From: Adenophora triphylla var. japonica
Taxonomy: Eukaryota; Streptophyta; Magnoliopsida; Asterales; Campanulaceae
NCBI GenBank assembly: GCA_022495995.1
Contig: JAFEMH010002509.1
Coordinates: 62,001-126,000 of the forward strand
Direction of reading: 5' to 3'
Length of the DNA stretch: 64,000 nucleotides
Positions 29,071 through 38,899 of this stretch are shown one piece after another; the stretch's first letter is position 1; each line of letters opens with the position of its first letter. The notes beneath the pieces are model-generated. The model saw only the letters and a program-made list of their open reading frames with translations. It was not told where the DNA came from and did no database searches. The translations under genes were made by a program, and so were the position numbers.

Positions 29071-29354
29071 GTTGTAACCTGTTTCCTGTCAATATATTAG
29101 TAAAGTCGTCATATGCCATTTAATCTATTTTGGGCCTAGTTTCTTGGTCGTTAATTCATTCTTGTAGTATTGGGTGTCATGTAATTTGTGCAGGCCCAAC
29201 TATATTTATTTTTCCATAATCATATCAATCGTGAGCTGAGACGGGGAGTGTCTCCTGCTAAAATCTTCTGACATGAGAGTAAGAGAGATGTATATCAAGG
29301 TTGCCAAAATAAAGAATTTTATGATAGAAAAAATGGCTTACTTCTTAATCAAAA

Positions 29355-29460
29355 TCTATATTATAAATGGAAACCCCCTTTTGAGCAGGTTACATTTAGC
29401 CCAAGAAGGAAATTCCCATTTTCATCATACATTTGTCCCTTTCCCATTTGCCCTAAAAAT

Positions 29461-29501
<41 letters not shown>

Positions 29502-29536
29502 AAAAAAATTACGTGGCGTGGGCGGGCGTATCTTAG
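29355..29536 (+). mobile_element. degenerate short Helitron relative
   Basis: Begins TCTATATTATAAATGGAAA, as in the Helitron at 20811, and carries the same CCCTTTCCCAT-type interior and a long A run. The 3' end (GGGCGTATCTTAG at 29524-29536) is a decayed form of the hairpin plus CTAG end. Noncoding. Confidence 0.5.
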
Positions 29537-30271
29537 TGTGGTATATATAACCTCATAAAGTGTAATGACATCATCCGATATCATTATGGACCACAAGACA
29601 CGTGTCTCCCTTCCAACATACTTTATCTAACTTCACTTATTCACTTGCTTCAATTTTGAAGAAAATTTTGAAGTAATTTGAAGAACTGAAGGAGAAAATG
29701 AAGTGCATTGGAGATGGCTTAGGTACGCAATCACATGAAATCATGTTATCAAGTCACTATTGTAATACCTTAAAACATTCCTTAATAAAAAAAAAAATAC
29801 CGCAAGCCTAAATTCAACACTAATGTCACTAATATCATTAGATATGCATTGTACAAATAAATAAAGCACAATTTTTATTAAATGTCGACAAAGTTGGCTA
29901 CTGACATTCATTTTAGAACGGAAGAGTAAATATTAATGTACAATTTTAGTGCATAGTACAGCTTCTATTTTAGCAACGAAGTTCATCAACATTATGCTAA
30001 GATGGGCGATCAAGTAGTAGCCAAAGGCATTTTTTCCGCCTGTCGATCATGCTATTAAGTTCTTCAGCTAGCACGACATCAATACATCGATGCACATAGT
30101 AAAACAACACATAGATTATCAGTCAGTCACAGGTCAATGCAACCCTAAACTTAATTTCATGCTAAGCTTCTGGTTTAAATGACATTTATTACAACATAAA
30201 TCCGTAATAGCTTCTATGTACTATTTTGAACCGGAGGTAGTACAAGACTACTGGTATCAACAGTAATCTTC
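29537..30271 (+). other. intergenic region without a recognised gene
   Basis: AT-rich and noncoding. Single MITE-like ends are present (for example GAACCGGAGGTAGTA at about 30228-30242). This is the 3' side of the minus-strand LIFEGUARD gene, so its 3' UTR and terminator should lie here; no clear signal was identified. Confidence 0.4.
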
Positions 30272-32775
30272 CTAAGTATCAGCTGCTCTGAACACCGTTA
30301 GCAAAGACAGGAAGAGATTGATGATATCCAGGTACAAAGCAACCGCAGCCCAAATGTACTCATCATAAGTATAGCGCTTGATAAGATTGTCCGTGTCGTA
30401 GACAATGTACCCACAAAATATGATAGAAGCCAAACAGCCATATATCATCACTGAAATTCTGCCCAGTGGGAAAAATATCTGCAAAAGAAAATGTAGCCAC
30501 GTTAGATCCAAACAGCTTGAAATACAAACAAACTTACTGAACCATATTGAATGAAGATGATAACGAACCTGAATGAGGGAGAAGACCATAAGCACGAGAA
30601 CAGCGCCAAACAAGAAGGGACCCAAGAAATTAAAATCATAGCCTCTCCTTGCAGCCCAAAATGTGTATAAAGTGAGACTCACAACAACCACTGTGGTCAA
30701 GATGACAGATTCCAGAATAACCTTCCCTGTAACAATTTGAAAAAGGTGAGTAAGTGGGTAATTGTTGTGAGTAGAGACTAAGTGGGTCCCATTTCCATTT
30801 TGGGACTTTGCAGATTATTGTGGGACGCCCAAAAGGTGTCTTTTTACATATTATTGTGGGACGGAGAGAGTATTTGACTTACACATGCTAACAACTACAA
30901 GCCAAAAGAAATAGCCTTACGTCTTGGCATATAGAATGCATGTCGAACACGAGCTAACTATGTCTTGGCATATTGAATACATGTCCAACGCGAACTAACA
31001 GCTAATGACGTCATTATATAGAAGCATCACATTTGCCCACCTACTACTATTTAACAACTTAATGAACTGCAAAAAGTACTCGTAAACAAGGGAATCCTTG
31101 ATTTAAAGCCCTTATAACCCAACACCATTTGGATAAAGGAGGTGCAAGGTAAGATCATGGGTGCTTCTGCTTTCCAGTATACTATCTCCGAAATGGATTG
31201 CCAGCAGCCTCACATTCTTGTTAACTCAATATCAACAAGAAACGGTCTCTCTCTCTCTCTCTCCCTACTCTAACCCTAGAGAGAAAGAGAGAGAGAGAGA
31301 AAGCGATGTGTAAATTTCATCAATGGCGGATTCTGGTCAGGGCACTTCTAGCTTCTCCATTCAGGCCAACGCTTTGTTTCGTAAGAATTTGACTTTCCAG
31401 GTACACCTCTCACTTTCCCTCTGTCTCTGTGTGTTTTTCTTGGTGTTTCTAGTATGTTATTTTCTCCTTTGTTGGAGTATTAAATCTGTTATTGTGGTAA
31501 CTGATTAATTTATTTATCTAGATTTTTGCTTAGTTTTTGTTTGATTTTATAGAATGGATGGAATCAGGGAAATTACTGTTCTATATGCTAATGATAGGCA
31601 GAATCTGTTATTGTGGTAAACACAAAACTCCCCCCACCCAAATAATAAATTAGGAAATTAAGCTTTTATAGTCCTAAACTTTCAATAATGTTAGCTCTAT
31701 ATAGTCCTAATGCCAGAAATAGTTGAGAAAGGGAGTGACGATGATATTGGACAGGTTTGTGGTTTGGACCGCGGTTTGAACCGTTTAATGAAATCGCGGT
31801 TTGAGACCGAACTGAACCAAACCGAGGTGGTTTGGTTCGGTTCGATTTGAAATTTTCCATGGTTCGGTTTGGTTTGGAATTTCTCCAAACCGACTACTAG
31901 CGGTTTGGTATCTAAATTTGTCCAAACCAAACCATTTACACCCCTAGAGAGTATCAATTGAGCCTTCCAACATTGGTCAGATCAGGATGATTCTTAAATA
32001 TGTCCCAGACAACATGTACTTGTTTGGTCTAAAACGGCCACACCTAGTTAGTTAGCATTCAGATCGAACTCCATCCTACAACCACAATCAATGTCAATGT
32101 GTCCAGCAAATACCAGGTATCTCCTTCAATTTCAATGGAAAGTAGACCTTGAGCAGCACAAATTACAGTTATGTTAAAGACATCAAACATAGACCTAATC
32201 AATTAACAATGACGTAGAATATTTGTTGAGGCAAACATTACTGTAATAAGGCGATTAGCACAAGCCCTAGCTCTTAGATGAAATCCGTAAATGGAATGAA
32301 GACTTACCACTGGTAAAGGCACAAGTCAATCCAATAGAAAAGGCCAGAGACACGGTGAACACTCCAAGCAACAGAAAATTCACCGGATGCCGCTGATAAT
32401 AATACTGCAACGGACACAAAGCTGCACACACACAGACACACACTCGTCAATCAATATCCAGAATCAAACAAAATCAGATTAATTAATTAATTAACCAATA
32501 AACACGAACTGACGAGATTACATACTGATAAACGGAGTGATTATAAGAACAATATAGAGCGCCAAACCGCCAGACGTGGTGGTGAAGAAAGTAGCGATAG
32601 GATGATACGAGACGACGACAGCGCCGACGGCGATGGTGAGAAGTAACTGGATAGCAACGATGGAGTATATCTTCCGAATAAACGACCACCGGAGCTCCGG
32701 CTGCTCCAACATCATCGGGTACAACGGCCGGCTTCCCGATTCAACATCGTTTTTGCCGTAGTGCTGCTGCCACAT
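30272..32775 (-). CDS. LIFEGUARD-type Bax-inhibitor-1 family membrane protein
   Basis: Four minus-strand exons (32526-32775, 32308-32421, 30569-30726, 30272-30478) join in frame to 242 aa, with GT-AG introns. The protein starts MWQQHYGKNDVES and has about seven hydrophobic segments, among them IYSIVAIQLLLTIAVGAVV and VILTTVVVVSLTLYTFWAA. It ends with the conserved YIVYDTDNLIKRYTYDEYIW block and the LYLDIINLFLSLL helix. This is the LFG/TMBIM family of endomembrane proteins, linked in plants to cell-death suppression and calcium handling. Length and ends are normal and no frame is broken. Intron 2 (30727-32307) is large and contains foreign sequence. The start is the first Met and matches the family. 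Confidence 0.93.
30775..30873 (+). mobile_element. truncated Stowaway-like MITE in LIFEGUARD intron 2
   Basis: Ends GTGGGACGGAGAGAG before TA. An internal TTATTGTGGGACG repeats about 40 bases earlier. The left end is missing. Confidence 0.4.
31323..31400 (+). pseudogene. ABCA-like transporter first exon, stray fragment
   Basis: Twenty-six codons beginning MADSGQGTSSFSIQANALF and running into RKNLTFQ end exactly before a GTACAC donor-like site. The start resembles the N-terminus of plant A-subfamily ABC transporters (MADxGPASF..QANALLRKNLT). A CT/GA-rich 5' UTR-like stretch precedes it (31240-31310). No further ABCA exons are visible in the 900 bases downstream, so it is an isolated copied fragment on the opposite strand of LIFEGUARD intron 2. 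The family call rests on this short stretch. Confidence 0.55.
31741..31953 (+). repeat. AACCGAACC-rich interspersed repeat
   Basis: A stretch of overlapping GGTTTGG/CCAAACC and GGTTCGG/CCGAACC motifs on both strands, ending ACACCCCTAGAGAG. This composition is common in non-autonomous plant DNA transposons. It is noncoding and lies in LIFEGUARD intron 2. Confidence 0.45.
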
Positions 32776-33090
32776 CTTGAATTTGGCGGGATTTCAGAAT
32801 TCTGCACAAGATTTCGAGGGTGAAATCGTGAGAAAATTTTGGGGGAAGAAATTGAGTAACCGAATAGGCGGAGAATTGGGGAAGGGTAAGACGGTAAATA
32901 AAGGGAGTTTTGAGTGTGGAATGGAAATGGGAGAAAGTTCTTGATTGGTCGCGTGGGCTCGTGGGGTTCGCGATTTGGCGACACGTGTACTATTAGTTCG
33001 TTCCAGACCTCTCTCGTTTTGTAAGGATTATTACTTGTTACTTAAGAATTAAGATACGATCACCTTTTAATTTTAGAGATTAGTATAACA
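32776..33090 (-). promoter_or_regulatory. LIFEGUARD 5' UTR and promoter region
   Basis: Upstream of the minus-strand start codon at 32775. It contains a palindromic ACACGTGT (32991-32998), a G-box type site that binds bZIP/bHLH factors. No TATA box was assigned with confidence. Confidence 0.35.
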
Positions 33091-33094
33091 TATA

Positions 33095-33290
33095 CTTAGA
33101 GCCGTCAAGTTGGGACGGTCCCGTCGGGACGTCCCGTCCCACAATAAATTTGGAATGGGATGGGACAGAGTATTTTAGTTCTGTCCCGTTTTGTTCTGTC
33201 CCGTTTCATCCCGTTTTCGTCGCGGGACAACATGGTGCGATCCCGCCCGTCCCGTTCCCGTCCCGCATATCTCGGCCCTGTATATCTCTC
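33095..33290 (+). repeat. GGGACGG/CCGTCCC-rich interspersed repeat
   Basis: Dense GGGACGG and CCCGTCCC motifs on both strands, resembling in style the repeats at 31741 and 55258. Noncoding; family unknown. Confidence 0.4.
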
Positions 33291-33502
33291 TGGTTTCAGT
33301 GTTATCAATATGGAAAACTTTTGATAAATGCTGAGAAAATTCATGCATGCAACATCTAGGGACCTATGTTTGTGAACTCTAGTAAATAATAGATATATCT
33401 AGTACTGATAATGCACTTGCTCTTATGGTGGATATTAATCTTTATGATCTGCAAGATATCAATTAAACATTTTGTCATTAAGATAGCCTGATAAGGACTT
33501 GG

Positions 33503-33737
33503 GCGTCCCACTACAAATCACACACTTTCTAAAATGGAAAGTTTTTATCACTATTCCCTCCACTCATTTTCTCTCTTACATTATTTTAATACTCACAACA
33601 CCATTATAATTTACTATTCTCTCCACTCATTCTCTCTCCTATTTTACTTTTACACTCACGACATTTATATCATTATTTTTTTTCTTAATTCACGCGTGTA
33701 CAGTAACTGTGTGAATTCTAATGGGACGGAGGGAGTA
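33503..33737 (+). mobile_element. Stowaway-like MITE, left end worn
   Basis: The left arm reads GGGCGTCCCACTACAAATCA and the right arm AATGGGACGGAGGGAG before TA. A further fragment of the same family follows to about 33880. Confidence 0.55.
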
Positions 33738-33885
33738 CTCCTCATTTCTCACTCACTCACTCAGTACAAAATACACACTTTTCTCATTATTCTTTTCACT
33801 ACAAATTACACACCTTTTTTAAATAAAAATATTTTATTATTTTTATATTAATGGATCTACATGTCATACTCACAACAACAATTCA

Positions 33886-34735
33886 GTGGGGGTCAATCTA
33901 GTCGTAACTCGTAATTAACGGATCGAATATCTGAATTTCCGTTGAATGAGCCTTAAAAAGATGAACAACCAATAAATTAAGTCGGGTCTTCACCGACAAA
34001 CGCATTCTGGCATGAGAGTAAGGACGCGTTTGAGAGGAAAATAATAAAATAATAAAGGGAAAATATTAGAGAATAAAATGTACCTGATTTTGAAATATTA
34101 ATCTCATATTTATAGGTAAGCGGTGGATTAATTCTCAACAATACAAATTTAGTAGTTGAGTTGTATTAGAAAAGTAAAAATTGGATAGGATTAGAACATT
34201 AGAAAATCTGGAATCGTTGTTAGAATAGTACTGCCTGAATGTAGTACTGCTTGGTTGAATGGATCCCTGGTCGGCTTGGCGTGAGGAGTAAAATTATGGA
34301 TTCCCGCTCGGCTTGGCGTGAGGAGTAAGACTTCCTTGGGTCACCGAGTTCATAAATGAAACGAGTACAAGAGCTTCTTTCATGGATCAAGCTCGTACTC
34401 GATCAGACCAACGAGCTCAGAGTTGTGGGGAATTAGGCTTAACTTGTTGTACGTTTGTTTTTGGCCTTTATTAACGGGAGCCAAGACCACACTCGATACT
34501 AATGGGGTATTGGTTTTCCCTGTGTTTTGACCCGAATAATGACTTAAGTTATTCATTTCAGTGGCCTCCTGTTTCTTACTCAAGTAAGGGGGGTGTAGGA
34601 AGCATATAGATTGATGTCGCGCTCGTTTGATTGTTGGACCACGATCAAGAGAGCAAAGGCGGGGAGGTAGAATACCAATGAGCATTGTAAGGGTGGACCA
34701 CATAGGGTCGTGGGGGACAACTGACGCTCACTTCA
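33886..34735 (-). repeat. unclassified repeat, possibly an old solo LTR
   Basis: Read on the minus strand it starts TGAAGTGAGCGTCAGTTG, has a CTATAAATATGAG box near 34112-34124 and ends CCCCCA near 33886. It contains two copies of GGTCGGCTTGGCGTGAGGAG-like sequence about 43 bases apart (34270-34328). The LTR idea is only compositional; no target duplication was found. Confidence 0.25.
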
Positions 34736-34833
34736 AAACGTTTTAAATTTTGAAAGGCGATGTCATATCCTTTCATCATTGTAGCGAAAAATGAGGCTGA
34801 CATTTGCTTTGAGAAACACCCACCCTACTAATA

Positions 34834-35427
34834 GAATAATAATTTTTTAAGCTATAGTTATTTCAAAAGTCAAAATTTTTGAAAAAATTAGTTTTTTCAA
34901 GTAATTTGAAAAAAATTGTTTTTTCAAACGTGTGGTGATATTTTTGTAATAAACTGTAACTTAAAAAAAAAATACACGGTAGCATTTTTGTAAATGACCG
35001 TAACTTTTTTTTAAATGACGTGGTGACATTTTCATAAATAATCGAAACTTATTAACACTTCAGACAATTTTTATAACCAAAACTGACACTTTTTATTGCA
35101 CATGACATTTTTTTAACACTGACAATGTTGCACTATTTAATAATAACACTTGCACTAGAAAAATATCAACTGACACAAATTTACACTAAATTTGATACTG
35201 AAAACACTATTACTATTTTTGAAAAAATGCCAATTAATTATATGTCATTATGCGTTTTAAATAAAATTTCAGTTAATTACGAAAATATACAGTACATTTT
35301 TAAAATAAGTTTTTTATATGTATTATAAAAAACTACTACTAGTTTTTTTTTCTTTTTATAAAAGTTAAGCATTTCAAAAGGCTTGCTAGATCCAGCTGTG
35401 ACCATTATTTTCTTTTCATTATTTAAA
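34834..35427 (+). repeat. direct repeat R, left copy
   Basis: About 594 bp starting GAATAATAATTTTTTAAGC and ending CATTATTTAAA, with a close copy at 49870-50747 in the same orientation. The left copy stops exactly at a Helitron terminus. The right copy lies upstream of the PEAPOD gene, so this may be a duplicated promoter piece. The copy here lacks the MITE present in the right copy. Confidence 0.8.
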
Positions 35428-35664
35428 CTAGTACATGCCCGTGTCCGAGAACACGGGGCGGGGCGGACCCAACCCACCAAAGCCCGCCATTAAACGGGGC
35501 AGGGCGGGCTGGCCCAAAGGGGAAGGGGGCAGCCTGTTTGGGATGGGGAGTGGGGACGGGGAAGGGGGCAGGCGCCATTATAGATGTATTACCTTCTTGA
35601 GTTCAACTTTCGAAGGGGGATCTTTGTAGAAATTGGGCAATGGTGCAGCCTTAAATTTCAAGCT
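35428..35664 (-). mobile_element. Helitron 3' end with captured TPX2-family exon (left part)
   Basis: Read on the minus strand, the terminus is a CGTGTTCTCGGACACG hairpin (35440-35455) followed by GGGCATGTACTAG, with T outside. This is the same 3' end family as at 21028-21055. Inside it, 35617-35664 encodes LKFKAAPLPNFYKDPPSKVE and then LKK before a GTAATA donor. This is the end of a TPX2 domain whose first half lies beyond the LTR retrotransposon at 49003. The Helitron thus carries gene fragments and was later split. Its 5' end was not found. Confidence 0.7.
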
Positions 35665-36429
35665 TGAAATGGTTATCATAAATGGGTTGGGCCTAAACAG
35701 TTAGGAAGGTTCGATAAAACCGATAGGCCAAGTAAGATAGGTAATAAACGTAAAATTAAGTGGCAATTAAGCGATAATCAATACATCGGCCCAAAAGATC
35801 GAGATAGCGTAACATGCGACAAATGTGCGACGTATAGAGGAAGAAGAATGAAGGCGAGAAGAGTAACTGGCGAGAATATGAATTCGTCCCCATATTTTTA
35901 GGTGCAAAAGGGGACAACTTATGACAAGTAACTGGGTATGCTTTGCCGCAATAAAGAGTTTGTCGCCCAGCGACAAAAGTGCCTGATGGTACAACCTTGG
36001 GGTCTACTGACACGTGGTACCCACCCCCCATAACGTATAACAGTGTAACATGATGGGAATGATTGTACTTTTTACTAACTCTAAGGGTAGTTGACTGACA
36101 CAGCATGGATGATTGACACGTGTCCTAGTAGGTATGGCCCATGATTGTGTGGTAGTATAAGTATGAGAAATTCAGCATTATTATGTAAGTCTACTCTCTC
36201 TCTCTAAAAACTGTCTCTTCTCCATTACAATATAGAACTCTTCTTAAATCTGAACTGAAAACTGATTCTCACGCCGGAGGGGTTTCACCGGAGTCACCCC
36301 CGGTTTAGCTCATTGTTGCTTGTGTGTGTAGGTCCCATAGCGAGCCATCCCAAGGAGATTAGCCGGAGTATCCTGTGAAGCAGTTGAAGATTCAACTCCT
36401 GATCAACACCATTTTCCATGGTAGCATCA
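35665..36429 (+). repeat. 5' LTR of the young Tat element
   Basis: TGAAATGG...TAGCATCA, 765 bp. A weak TATA-like box (TATAAGTA, 36156-36163) precedes a CT repeat (36192-36203). The CACGCCGGAGGGGTTTCACC motif near the end is shared with the other Tat LTRs in this window. Confidence 0.95.
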
Positions 36430-36431
36430 GT

Positions 36432-36452
36432 TGGTTCCGTTGCCGGGACTCG
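36432..36452 (+). promoter_or_regulatory. primer binding site
   Basis: Starts two bases after the 5' LTR: TGGTTCCGTTGCCGGGACTC. Its complement ends ...CAACGGAACCA, the 3' end expected for a plant tRNA-Glu. The tRNA identity is from memory of tRNA ends; the position and TGG start are seen directly. Confidence 0.75.
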
Positions 36453-36851
36453 ATTTTCTCTCTGGGAGGTTCGGTGAGATAGTAGGAAGGTCATGGGTGG
36501 CTGCCGGAGGAGATTCTAAGGTGGTTACTGTTGTTGTTCAGTTGGTGGAGCCCAGAAGATTCTAGCTGACAGATCGGTCGAAGAAGTAAATGTTAGTTGG
36601 TTAGAAAACCAAGGAAGATTCCTAGGTTATAATTGTCAGAAATTGGTCTGTAAGATGTGTTGTTGTAGTTATTTCAGGAAGTCATAAAGTTGTCCTTGGT
36701 TTTAAAGGTTGTAAGTTGATTAATACAGGTTTTAAAAGGTGTTTGTGGTCAGAAAATGACTTAGAAAGTTGTCAGAATCGTTGGTTTATTGGAAAAGGTG
36801 TGATTTGGCCTGAAGTGTCTGTAAAAGTATACGTTTATTTGGGAACAAGTT

Positions 36852-38720
36852 ATGGTGGCTGGGCAAGAAAAAGCTACCCCCTCTAGGGCGGTTCAGAACT
36901 TAACATTGGCAACCCCAAATGCAAAGGATGCTCGTGCGGGAGCTGGAGCAGGATCTGAAAGAGAGGTGGAGGTCCATACGTCTAAGACTAACACCAGTGT
37001 TAGGCGGGCTAGGGTGGAGGAGGAAAGGGTGAGAGTGGAAAGAGCCAAGGCAGTAGATGAAGGCCAAGTTCCCGCGAAGTCAAAGAATGCAGAAGTAAGA
37101 GAAAGGATTGAAAAGTTAAGGGCGGATAATGAGGCGTGGATGCATGTCCTCGCCAATAATCAACAATTGAAGGAGTTACATGTGGAGCCCTCCCACGTTC
37201 CTGAGGATTTACTAAATGGGCAAGCGGGAAGGTCCCATGTCGGCGGGCAAAATCGAGAGGTTAGCGCTAGCGTGGCTAATAGACCAAGACAGAATGTAGA
37301 TACGCCGCCGCCTGTGAGATTAGCGTAAAATCGAAGGCGGGATGATGACTTGGAAGCAAGAAAGAAGAGGAGAAAGAAAATATACCATAAGCCGTGCAAC
37401 TCCAAAGAAGAATCTTATTACTTTGAATATGACAGCAATGAATCTAGCGGCTCCACGCACGACGAGGGACGCGGCAAGGAAAGGACCCAGATATCGCGAC
37501 GTCATGATGCTAGGCGACATCGTGAGAGGTCACCGCGGGATAGGGAGCGACGGCGACAAGATAGGAAAGATAAAGATTATGATAAGGAAAGGGAGCGGAG
37601 AGTCAGCAGAGGCTGTAAGGGCGGCGTGCGCCGAGAAGCTCGTAGAAGCCATAAAAGCCGCAGAGTTGGCCAAGGCTAGTGAGGCAGAAAAGGCTAAGAA
37701 GGAAGAGGAACAAAGGTTAAGAAATGAGATGGCTGAGATGGCGAAGACAATTAAGGATTTAGAGGCGGGAATAAAGAAAGTGGAAGGGAAAAAGCCTTTT
37801 TGGCTCCTTTCACCCAAAATATCAAAGGTGTTGCCCCTGCACTCCAAGTTTTCGAATGCCAACTTTATCAAGTTATTCAGAAAATCTAGAGCAAGAACTC
37901 ATGTGGGAGGATTTGAAGCAACCATGTCGCTGTTGACTGAGAATGAAGCAATTTTGTGTCGAGCTTTGGTGAGCACTCTGGCAGATCATGCATTGGATTG
38001 GTTCTTAGTACAGCCTGAAGATTCTATAACGGGGTATCAAGATTTCAGGGATAAATTCTTGGCGAGATTTAGTGCGTCAGGATCACAACCAGTTCAAAAG
38101 ACGGAGTTGTGCAGTCTTAAACAAAAAGATGGGGAAGGGATTGCGACTTTCACAGACAGGTTCATGGGAGTGGCAAATCAAGTTCCTGACATCGCTCAAG
38201 GCGAGATAATCATGTTGTATAACACCCGGTTTACAAAGGTCACTTCAAGCAGGAGCTAGGGATGAGATTGCCAAAGACTACGGGAGTTGTATGAAAGAGT
38301 GCGAGGATTTTGTAGTGGAGCTAGAGTTAAGGCAAAGGGGGGTACAATTACGAATCAGGTCGTCAAGAAAGTGGCGAGCGAAAGGGTGGAGATAGTGCGA
38401 GATGATAGAAGAGGGTTTGGCGGCAATAGAGGGGCAAGTCAAGCGGGAGGAAACGGAGGCCGTGGAGAAGGGCGTACGGGGGGTCAGAGAGAGTTTAAGC
38501 CAAAGACAGACATCAAGTATAGCCGGTTGAACACTCCTATCGCCGAGATCATGAAGAAAATAAATCGCCCGAACCTTTTCCTATTACACCAGAACTCGGT
38601 CCGTCTAGAGATCGAATAGTTACCGTGAATTTCACAAAGATAAGGGGCACAAGACTCGATGATTGTTATAATTTGAGGAGATTGATTCAGGAAGATTGAC
38701 AGGGGTTTTCTCAGGAGTAT
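36852..38720 (+). pseudogene. gag: gag of the young Tat element, frameshifted
   Basis: The first ORF (36852-37328) starts MVAGQEKATPSRAVQN and is charged, with a coiled-coil tendency. An Arg/Asp-rich segment follows in another frame (37350-37600). The capsid core lies at about 37600-38259 (HVGGFEATMSLLTENEAILC, then LADHALDWFLVQPEDSI). A Gly-rich basic segment is at 38287-38619, and a knuckle-like EFHKDKGH..DCYNLRR is at about 38625-38690. At least three frame changes are needed. The order matches Gag of copies A and B, although the sequence differs enough to be another family. Confidence 0.75.
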
Positions 38721-38899
38721 TTGGAGGAGAATGTCGGGATGATCAACGTAGGCCTGAGAGAAATTTGGTAGATGTCATTCACGACCCATTACCCAGTGTG
38801 TCTCGCTTGAATACCCAAATCATGACTTTGACGCATACGTTTGATGTTCCTCGCTCCCGCCGCTCAAGATAGGGTGATCGCTTTTTCCAGAGAGAATTG

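Noticed and set aside
35756..36106. Minus-strand frame of 116 codons, repeated at 48329-48679
   Set aside because: It lies in the U3 part of both LTRs of the young Tat element. Its duplication follows from LTR identity, not from a gene.
36893..37156. Minus-strand frame over the young element's first gag ORF
   Set aside because: Shadow of the plus-strand Gag segment, which has the expected start and position.
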